Below, piece by piece: positions 6,804-12,584 of a stretch of DNA of 12,584 nt; positions within the stretch are counted from its first letter, which is position 1, and each line of letters starts with the position of its first letter. The stretch is from NCBI GenBank assembly GCA_028293365.1, contig JAQGOX010000850.1:1-12584 (forward strand). Direction: 5' to 3'. A program made the position numbers and the translations under genes. Below the pieces are notes generated by a model. That model did no database searches. It was not told the DNA's origin and was given only the letters and a program-made list of their open reading frames with translations. The stretch is from Verrucomicrobiales bacterium (GTDB lineage: Bacteria > Verrucomicrobiota > Verrucomicrobiia > Limisphaerales > SXQI01).

Positions 6804-8186
6804 TCATGCCAGAAGGGCTGGCACTATCTTTGCATCAGTGACATCGGGGTCGGTGAGACTCGATGGGCGGCCTTCGTGCGGGAAGGTGAGAGCACGATGG
6901 TCGAGGCCGAGGGTGTGGAGAAGTGTCGCGTGGAAATCGTGGACATTCACCACGTCGGACACGGATTTATAGCCGAAGTCATCGGTGGCGCCGTGGACGT
7001 AGCCTGACTTGAAACCACCTCCCGCCACCCACAGCGAAAAGGCATGGCGATTGTGATCGCGGCCGTCTTTGCCCTGGGAAATAGGCAAACGACCGAACTC
7101 GCCGGTCCAGAGGACAACGGTGGAGTCGAGCAAACCACGGGATTTGAGATCGCGGACGAGGGCGGCGCTCGGCTGGTCGGTTTTGGCGCAAAGACCCTTT
7201 AATCGTTCGGCATTTTTGTCGTGGGTATCCCATGGCTGGCCATTGAGAAAGAGCTGCACGAAACGAACGCCGCGCTCGACGAGGCGGCGGGCGACGAGGC
7301 AGCGTCGTCCGTATTCTTCGGTGACTGGATTGTCCAGGCCATAAAGCTTTTTCGTTGCGGCAGATTCGCTGGAGAGATCGAGGGCTTCCGGGACGGCGGT
7401 TTGCATGCGGGCCGCGGTTTCAAAATTGCTGATCCGGGCGGTGAGTTCGGTGTTCTCTGGAAAAAGCGCGGCGTGGCGCTGGTTGATGTGCTTGATGAAT
7501 TCGAGCTGGTTTGCGCGGGCTCGCGCGGGGATTTTCCCGGGAGTTTTTAGATTGAAGACAGGCGAATCACCGCTGCGGAACGGCGTGCCCTGGTAAACCG
7601 CGGGGAGAAAACCTGAGGACCAATTTCGCTCGCCATCCACGGGCAAACCGCCCGGATCGGAAAGGACTACGTAGGCTGGGAGATTCTCATTCATGGATCC
7701 CAAGCCATAGAGCACCCACGAGCCCATCGTCGGAAGTCCGGCAAGGAACCGTCCCGTATGAATGATACGGAGAGCAGACTCGTGATCGACCGATTCGGTA
7801 TTCATCGAGCGAATCAGTGTGATGTCGTCGGCGATGGAGCCGGTGTGTGGCAGAAGCTCCGAGAGTTCCATTCCGCATTGGCCGTGCCTCCCAAACTTAT
7901 AAGGAGCCTCGAGAACATTACCGGCCTGCTTATCAAAGTGCACTTCGAGATTGCCGCCCGGATAGGGTTTGCCGGCCCACTTGTTCAACTCGGGCTTTTG
8001 ATCAAACAAATCCATCTGGCTCGGACCACCGTGCTGGAACAAGCTGATGATTGCTTTTGCTTTCCCTCGCGGTTTCTCCGTGGCGGATACAAGCGAAGGC
8101 CCCAGCAGGTGCGCGAGTGCGATGCCCCCGAGGCTGCCGGCGGAGCGGCTCAGAAATGCGCGGCGGGTCATTTGAAACGGGTTCAT
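6804..8186 (-). CDS. DUF1501 family protein, Tat-exported (second copy)
   Basis: This 460-residue paralogue of the DUF1501 protein at 2426-3859 starts with a twin-arginine signal (MTRRAFLSRSAG, R8-R9, then GGIALAHLLG). The core shows SLFQHGGPSQMDLFDQKP at about residues 48-65, HGQCGMELSELLPH, WTGEFGRLPIS, and GRDHN (375-379), followed by AGGGFKSGYVHGATDDFGYK. H52 in HGGPS takes the place of the Asp in DGGPS of the first copy; His is the commoner form as I recall the family. The ATG overlaps the stop of the upstream DUF1549/DUF1553 gene by 4 nt (ATGA), and no Shine-Dalgarno precedes it, so translation is probably coupled and the two products made together. The alkaline-phosphatase-like fold suggests a metal-dependent periplasmic enzyme, but no substrate is established for the family. 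Confidence 0.94.
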   Translation of the reverse strand: MNPFQMTRRAFLSRSAGSLGGIALAHLLGPSLVSATEKPRGKAKAIISLFQHGGPSQMDLFDQKPELNKWAGKPYPGGNLEVHFDKQAGNVLEAPYKFGRHGQCGMELSELLPHTGSIADDITLIRSMNTESVDHESALRIIHTGRFLAGLPTMGSWVLYGLGSMNENLPAYVVLSDPGGLPVDGERNWSSGFLPAVYQGTPFRSGDSPVFNLKTPGKIPARARANQLEFIKHINQRHAALFPENTELTARISNFETAARMQTAVPEALDLSSESAATKKLYGLDNPVTEEYGRRCLVARRLVERGVRFVQLFLNGQPWDTHDKNAERLKGLCAKTDQPSAALVRDLKSRGLLDSTVVLWTGEFGRLPISQGKDGRDHNRHAFSLWVAGGGFKSGYVHGATDDFGYKSVSDVVNVHDFHATLLHTLGLDHRALTFPHEGRPSSLTDPDVTDAKIVPALLA

Positions 8187-10987
8187 TGTAAATAGAGAAA
8201 ATGGTTTGCCGCGAAGAGCGATTGGCAGAAATCGGCCCAGGCATACTTATCCGCATCCGGTTTATCGGCGTAAGCGGCGCGCTGATCGGTGAGGAATTGG
8301 GCCGCGATATTTCGGTCGGCCGGCTCCGGGTGTTTTCCGCTGATCAGTAGAAAGGCGCGATCGATGCGTTTAGCGTCATCGGCGCCGCACTCGCGTTTGA
8401 GACGGGCTGCGAAATCTTCGGCGCGTTTCAAGGCAAACTCGGAGTTCAACAGACTTAGCGATTGTAAAGGCATGGTGGTCTGGGCACGCCGAGTGCAATT
8501 GAAAACGATCGAAGGCGCATCAAAGTTTGCCAGAAACGTAGGTACCTGGGTGCGTCGATGTTGCAGGAAAATAGAGCGCGCGAAAGCTTCTGGCTTGGAT
8601 TCGTCCACCGTTATTTCCCCTTCAGGCGTGCGCGTGGTTGGAACATAAGGACCGTTGGTTTTCGACTGCAGAACTCCGGAAGCAGCGAGCATTGCATCGC
8701 GGATCGATTCCGCGTCGAGCCGTTGTAATGGAAACCGCCAAAGCAAACGATTGGACAGGTCGCGAGCCATACCCTCCGTAGTGGGCAAACTGCGTTGCCG
8801 AAAAGTTCCAGACATGAGAATTGTTTTTAGCAGCGGCTTTTGTTTCCAATCCCCGCGCACGAATTCTGAAGCGACCCATTCGAGAAGCTCTGGATGTGCC
8901 GGTTTTGCGCCGCTAAGCCCAAGATTTTCCGGAGTGCTGACAAGGCCGGTGCCAAAACAATTTTGCCAGATGCGATTGACGGTGACCCTCGCAAGCAACC
9001 CGGACTGCGGCGAATTTGTTTCCGTAATCCAACGAGCCCATGCAAGGCGCCGGCCGCTGGTGGTCAGGCCTGGCTCGACTTTTAGAGTTTCGCGATCCGG
9101 TTTGAAAAAGACCGGAAATGCCGGCTCGACAATTGCACCCGGTGTTTTGTGGTTGCCGCGCTTGAGCAAATGCACTTCCGGCGGGATCGGATCGGAATCG
9201 CTCATCCAGGCGATGCGACCGGGTTTGGGAGTGCGTTTCGCTGTAATTGCCTTGCTCGCATCCTCGAACGACTTCCTCTTCGTGGCAAAGTTTGTTTGAA
9301 ACGCTTCGTTAGATTTTAGCCATTGAGGATCGGCACTGTTGGAAGACTCAATTAAAACGTTATCGACGATGAAGCTGCGGCCGCAGCAATACTCGAAGCC
9401 AAAACCGCCATCCGGAAGATCCGCGCCTTTCAGTTCGATGGCCTTTCCTTCGACCGCACCATCGACCACATGTTCCAAAACAAACTTGTCTTCTCCGGTT
9501 CGGGTCACGCGAACGCCGAAATTTTGGCCCGGTTTGTAGTGCGCGGTGAATTCGCCAATGCTTTTAGCACTGGGGCCGGGATATTCGATTTGGACGGACG
9601 TAGCCCCGGCCGGGTTGCCGTCTAGCAGAATGTTACCGCCGGAAACCTGGCTGGAATGGTCGAAATCGTGGAGTGCTATGAAATAAGCCACTCGCTCCGC
9701 GTCTTTGCCTTTATCTTCCAGCTTTCTCTTGACCAGGTCGAAACTGGCTTGAATCCACTCTCCGGTCGCGGCTGGTTTCCAATGGAACGATTGGGTCGTG
9801 GATATCCAACGATCGCCGCTGCCACCGCCTTCCACGATTTGCAACTGGCCGTTTTTTATCACGGCGCCGGGCGCTTGTGTTGAATCGAGATTGACAGGAG
9901 GGGTCCCACCCGGGGTGTTATCCCCAGGTGCAACATTGGACCACCTTCCTTGCAACGAAGTGCCGTCGAACTTGTCCGCAAATAAGATCTTCCCGGCTGG
10001 CCGATTCATGACCACCCATGCGGCAAAGTCCCGTTTCAGTTCAGTTTGTAGGTCGTCCAGTTTTTTGTCGGCGCTGCTCCACGACTCCAATTCGCCGGGA
10101 AGATTCGCCTGAACAATGCGGTCCTGCGGTTTCGTCCATTTTTCGATGTTAAAAGCCGGATACAAAAACGACTGAAACGCATAGTAATCCTTCTGGGTAA
10201 TTGGTTCGAACTTATGATCGTGACATTTCGCGCATTGAACCGTCATTCCCAGAAGACTGGAACCGATAATCTGCATTTCCGATTCGAGGGCGTAGTAACG
10301 ATCGGTGCGGACCTCGTCGGGATTGCCGTCACTTTCGCCGGAACCATCCTGACCGTTCCGAAGGAAATGAGTCGCTTCGAGAAGTTCGATGATTTCGGGA
10401 GTCGCAGATTGACCCGGCTTCCAGCCGGATAATTCGTCGCCAGCCAATTGTTCGCGAACGAACTGGTCGAATGGTTTATCACGGTTAAATGAGCGAATCA
10501 CATAATCGCGATAGCGCCAGGCGAGCGGTCGATCAGTATCTGCATTAAAATAACCGTTGGAATCAGCGTAACCAGCGGCATCGAGCCAGATTTTCGCCCA
10601 GCGCTCGCCGTAGTGTGGCGACGCGAGGAAACGATCCACCATGCGCTCATAGGCACCCGCTTTCCGATCGGACACAAACAGGTCAATCTCCTCTATGGTT
10701 GGTGGCAGGCCCGTCAAAACAAACGCAACCCGTCGAATCAGGGTTGGACGGTCTGCTTCAGGAGAGAGGCTCAGGTGGGCAACCTTTAAATCGTGGGCGA
10801 CAAAACGATCCAAAGTAGATTTCGCTTTTTCCGCCGGAATAAGAGGGGTTTTTAGCGGCTGGAACGACCAATGAGTCGCCGCAGCCTTTTGGTGGTCCAC
10901 CGCAATCGCCGTCGTGCGCCCCAAAAGACCGAGCCCAAAAATAATCAGAGCAAGTTGCATCCGGCGTAAACTGACAACGGCGTCCAT
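8183..10987 (-). CDS. DUF1549/DUF1553 (PSCyt2-PSD1) exported protein with LamG/DUF1080-like insert
   Basis: The complete gene encodes 934 residues. Start at 10987: an AGGA lies 9 nt upstream (10997-11000), and the N-terminus gives a signal peptide (SLRRMQLALIIFGLGLLG). After HWSFQPLKTPLIP the DUF1549 domain runs to about residue 285 (RRVAFVLTGLPP, HYGERWAKIWLDAAGYADS, WRYRDYVIRSFNRDKPFDQF) and includes C252-A-K-C255-H256 followed by DHKFEPI. Residues about 333-551 form a concanavalin-like beta-sandwich (ILFADKFDGTSLQGRW, NGQLQIVEGG, FIVDNVLIESS) resembling LamG or DUF1080 modules. DUF1553 occupies about 645-910 (LARVTVNRIWQNCFGTGLV, HPELLEWVAS, RLDAESIRDAMLA, MPLQSLSLLN). The PSCyt1 cytochrome domain (CxxCHG) that often precedes DUF1549 is absent. 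The DUF1501 gene follows with a 4-nt overlap. Function is unknown; a carbohydrate-binding role for the insert is inference. Confidence 0.94.
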   Translation of the reverse strand: MDAVVSLRRMQLALIIFGLGLLGRTTAIAVDHQKAAATHWSFQPLKTPLIPAEKAKSTLDRFVAHDLKVAHLSLSPEADRPTLIRRVAFVLTGLPPTIEEIDLFVSDRKAGAYERMVDRFLASPHYGERWAKIWLDAAGYADSNGYFNADTDRPLAWRYRDYVIRSFNRDKPFDQFVREQLAGDELSGWKPGQSATPEIIELLEATHFLRNGQDGSGESDGNPDEVRTDRYYALESEMQIIGSSLLGMTVQCAKCHDHKFEPITQKDYYAFQSFLYPAFNIEKWTKPQDRIVQANLPGELESWSSADKKLDDLQTELKRDFAAWVVMNRPAGKILFADKFDGTSLQGRWSNVAPGDNTPGGTPPVNLDSTQAPGAVIKNGQLQIVEGGGSGDRWISTTQSFHWKPAATGEWIQASFDLVKRKLEDKGKDAERVAYFIALHDFDHSSQVSGGNILLDGNPAGATSVQIEYPGPSAKSIGEFTAHYKPGQNFGVRVTRTGEDKFVLEHVVDGAVEGKAIELKGADLPDGGFGFEYCCGRSFIVDNVLIESSNSADPQWLKSNEAFQTNFATKRKSFEDASKAITAKRTPKPGRIAWMSDSDPIPPEVHLLKRGNHKTPGAIVEPAFPVFFKPDRETLKVEPGLTTSGRRLAWARWITETNSPQSGLLARVTVNRIWQNCFGTGLVSTPENLGLSGAKPAHPELLEWVASEFVRGDWKQKPLLKTILMSGTFRQRSLPTTEGMARDLSNRLLWRFPLQRLDAESIRDAMLAASGVLQSKTNGPYVPTTRTPEGEITVDESKPEAFARSIFLQHRRTQVPTFLANFDAPSIVFNCTRRAQTTMPLQSLSLLNSEFALKRAEDFAARLKRECGADDAKRIDRAFLLISGKHPEPADRNIAAQFLTDQRAAYADKPDADKYAWADFCQSLFAANHFLYLQ

Positions 10988-11129
10988 TTGAGGATTTCCT
11001 GACAGTAATGGACGACGGCGGATGGAACAAGCTTCAGTGAAAGTCTTTTCTGGACACTAATCTCTCTCGTTGACCCTGGAAGCGTCACGACGGCAGTCCG
11101 GCCTGTCACCACCTGCCCTGGGCGTCACT
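10988..11129. other. Intergenic spacer upstream of the second DUF1549/DUF1553 gene
   Basis: This 142-nt spacer separates the esterase stop from the start of the DUF1549/DUF1553 gene on the same strand. It holds the AGGA ribosome-binding site of the latter. I find no convincing -35/-10 pair and no hairpin followed by a T run, so whether the esterase and the pair share a transcript cannot be decided by eye. Confidence 0.5.
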
Positions 11130-11996
11130 TCAGACACCATCCACAAACTCTATGAGTACCTTAGTCGCGGGATCACCCTCGACGCCGAGGTTATTGTTGA
11201 GTTTGTCGTGATTCGTTTCCTTCGCTCCAAAGACTGTCGCCTTCACTCCCGCATCTTTCAGCACAGCGCCGAGACGAAATGCCTGGGCGCTGGTGTCCGG
11301 ATGATCGGCAACATGCAGAATCAGGAAAGGCGGGATGCCTTTGCCCTTCGCCACATGCGTCACAGCGGAGTAGTCGCGATGTTTTTCCACCGTGTTGCCA
11401 AACTTTTCGCGATGCCCGAACCGCGCCTGCGGCTGGCCATGCACGCGGCGGCGCGTTTCTGCCGTTTCAATTATGGCAGGCACATCATAGGTATCGCCAT
11501 CGACCGGCACACAGCCAATGACATCGGTGAATGCAATGCCTTCTGCCTTCAGGTAACGATCATCGATGCAGATCAATGCCGCAAGCTGCGCGCCCGCTGA
11601 ATGGCCGCCGACGAGCACGCGTTTCGGATCACCACCATATTCAGCGATGTGGTCATGCACCCAGCGAAACGACTTCGCGACATCGTGGAAGATATCGATC
11701 ATCTCCACCTGCGGCAGCAAACGATAATTAACCGATACAAAGACAAAGCCTTTCTCCACAAAAAAACGTGGTTTCTCAGCCACGTCCCCCTTGTCGCCCC
11801 CCTCCCAACCACCGCCGTGAATCCAGAACAGCACCGGCGCACTTTTCGCAGAAGTCGATGCATACACGTCGAGGGTGTGAAGCGGACTCGCCGGCTCGCC
11901 ATAAACGATGTCATGCGTTTCTTTCATCCTGGTGTCTTGCGCGGATGCAAATGGCAACAAAACGGTGGTAAGAGCCAGGGAGAAGATGGTCTTCAT
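11130..11996 (-). CDS. Exported alpha/beta-hydrolase, carboxylesterase / BD-FAE-like
   Basis: The 288-residue product has a Sec signal peptide (MKTIFSLALTTVLLPFASA, cleavage before QD) and one alpha/beta-hydrolase domain. The oxyanion-hole motif H60-G-G-G-W is followed by GDKGD, the nucleophile elbow is G131-H-S133-A-G135, the acid is probably D231 or D234 (HVADHPDTSAQ), and the catalytic His is H263 (TNHDKLN). This is the hormone-sensitive-lipase/feruloyl-esterase style (BD-FAE) of small carboxylester hydrolases, often used to remove acyl or aryl groups from plant polysaccharides; the actual ester is unknown. The ATG at 11996 gives the signal peptide and no better start lies upstream; no Shine-Dalgarno is seen. 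The gene is 100 nt downstream of the metalloprotease gene on the same strand. Oddity: a hairpin followed by a T run lies within the gene (11760-11785). Confidence 0.93.
   Translation of the reverse strand: MKTIFSLALTTVLLPFASAQDTRMKETHDIVYGEPASPLHTLDVYASTSAKSAPVLFWIHGGGWEGGDKGDVAEKPRFFVEKGFVFVSVNYRLLPQVEMIDIFHDVAKSFRWVHDHIAEYGGDPKRVLVGGHSAGAQLAALICIDDRYLKAEGIAFTDVIGCVPVDGDTYDVPAIIETAETRRRVHGQPQARFGHREKFGNTVEKHRDYSAVTHVAKGKGIPPFLILHVADHPDTSAQAFRLGAVLKDAGVKATVFGAKETNHDKLNNNLGVEGDPATKVLIEFVDGV
11760..11785 (-). terminator. Terminator-like hairpin inside the esterase coding region
   Basis: Read on the minus strand: ACGTGG, loop CTGAGAAA, CCACGT, then six more T's. This is a perfect 6-bp stem with four G-C pairs directly followed by a U tract, in the sense orientation of the esterase transcript, around codons 71-79. 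It has the form of an intrinsic terminator, but it also encodes ordinary residues (VAEKPRFF) and may be coincidental. Confidence 0.35.
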
Positions 11997-12096
11997 AAGG
12001 TTGTCGGAGCAGATTGAATTACAGGGCTTCTGGTTTCAAGTTCATAAGTGAGGATGGAAAAGGACTGAAGTCGAGTGATAATCGAGGGTTATCAAA
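11997..12096. other. Spacer between metalloprotease and esterase genes, with a small hairpin
   Basis: This 100-nt minus-strand spacer contains TGATAA (12076-12081) and TTATCA (12089-12094), a 6-bp inverted repeat 2 nt past the metalloprotease stop codon. It is AT-rich in the stem and no T run follows, so it is at best a weak termination or mRNA-end structure. No clear promoter for the esterase is visible. Confidence 0.4.
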
Positions 12097-12584
12097 TTAG
12101 TCCCATGGCTTCTGCACCTGCGCCTGAAGGACGGCGCTGATTCGATCGTAAGTTTCCTGGAGATGCGCGCGCGTGGCAACGTCTCTCAATGACTCACTTC
12201 GTAATACAACGGCGAGTTTTTTGTTCAATCCCGTCAGACTTGCGCGGGCCAGGCTGGTGGCATCTTCGGGCGCCTGTTGATTGGTGCGTAACGTCAATCG
12301 GGTGAGCTGTTTCATATGCTCGCGCTGCAGGTTTCTCCGAAGGCTCGAAATACGCTCAGTTGGAACGCTGAGTTCCGACCAGATTGAGGCGTCGAGCGTC
12401 GTGAACAGATCCGCCATGGTGAACGGTTTCTGCGTTCCTTCAAAGCGAAGCTCGTTGTCCTGGATTCGAGAAAGAGTTACCGGTTCATACAGGCGATTCA
12501 ATACTGCGCGCTGCAACCAAATGACGGAATCGTGCCATGGATAGTCGACACGCCTGGTGTTGTACATCCCATCAATGCCATCGA
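12097..12584 (-). CDS. C-terminal fragment of a zinc-dependent metalloprotease (DUF4953/DUF5117 family)
   Basis: The frame is open to the right edge: codons upstream of the ATG at 12567 continue without a stop (DGIDG), so that ATG is internal and the gene starts outside the window. About 160 C-terminal residues are seen. Recognisable pieces are SVIWLQRAVLNRLYEPVTL, RIQDNELRFEG, FTMADLFTTLDASIWSEL, SSLRRNLQREHMKQL and a final helical region with RAHLQETYDRISAVLQ. From memory, this arrangement (paired tail helices of the LQRAxLxRL and LRRNLQRxHxxxL type) ends the large exported DUF5117-DUF4953 metalloproteases, whose HExxH site lies well upstream and cannot be checked here. Family assignment is by motif recall, so moderately sure. 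The esterase gene follows 100 nt downstream on the same strand. Confidence 0.7.
   Translation of the reverse strand, partial: DGIDGMYNTRRVDYPWHDSVIWLQRAVLNRLYEPVTLSRIQDNELRFEGTQKPFTMADLFTTLDASIWSELSVPTERISSLRRNLQREHMKQLTRLTLRTNQQAPEDATSLARASLTGLNKKLAVVLRSESLRDVATRAHLQETYDRISAVLQAQVQKPWD

Noticed and set aside
6807..6823. TGCCAG-AAGGG-CTGGCA hairpin at the 3' end of the second DUF1501 gene, considered as a terminator
   Set aside because: It lies within the last codons, and on the minus strand no T run follows (the next homopolymer reads as A's), so it does not have the form of an intrinsic terminator.
7758..8195. 145-codon plus-strand open frame opposite the second DUF1501 gene
   Set aside because: It is antisense to the DUF1501 N-terminus, including its Tat signal, with no signal, domain or start-site evidence of its own.
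1..12584. Mobile element, phage or CRISPR content
   Set aside because: No transposase or integrase motifs, terminal inverted repeats with target duplications, spacer-repeat periodicity or tRNA-like attachment site could be found on reading both strands.

Overview
The window looks like chromosomal DNA from a Verrucomicrobiota bacterium (Pedosphaera/Limisphaerales-like) or, less likely, a Planctomycetota bacterium. The main reason is that it carries two copies of a gene pair typical of those phyla. Each pair is a large exported protein with DUF1549 (PSCyt2) and DUF1553 (PSD1) domains, followed directly by a Tat-exported DUF1501 protein. Base composition is moderate and even. I see no RNA genes, insertion sequences, CRISPR arrays, phage genes or origin-like repeats, and no gene-free stretch reaches 300 bases.

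Layout, left to right. Positions 1-3859 (+): a DUF1549/DUF1553 gene cut by the left edge, then a DUF1501 gene 2 nt downstream. A bidirectional hairpin terminator (3872-3902) separates it from a convergent gene for an exported TIM-barrel protein of the sugar isomerase/epimerase type (3929-4747, -). Across a short divergent promoter region lies an exported MsrA methionine sulfoxide reductase (4885-5517, +). It converges on a class C beta-lactamase-like serine hydrolase (5535-6704, -). Upstream of that on the minus strand is the second pair: DUF1501 (6804-8186) preceded by a DUF1549/DUF1553 gene (8183-10987), with overlapping stop and start codons. Next, also on the minus strand, are an exported alpha/beta-hydrolase esterase (11130-11996) and the C-terminal end of a DUF4953-type zinc metalloprotease running off the right edge (12097-12584).

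How the genes may work together: every gene whose N-terminus is visible starts with a Sec or Tat export signal, and the family of the right-edge fragment is also normally exported. The window therefore reads as an envelope or periplasmic degradation and maintenance neighbourhood. It combines hydrolases for ester and amide bonds, a probable carbohydrate-acting TIM barrel, a methionine-oxidation repair enzyme, and two copies of the biochemically uncharacterised DUF1549/DUF1553-DUF1501 module. The two modules face each other and carry different beta-sandwich inserts at the same place in the large protein, which suggests different targets. This module is the least understood and most interesting part of the window. 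It is a known, widespread family pair, so I do not claim a wholly new system.
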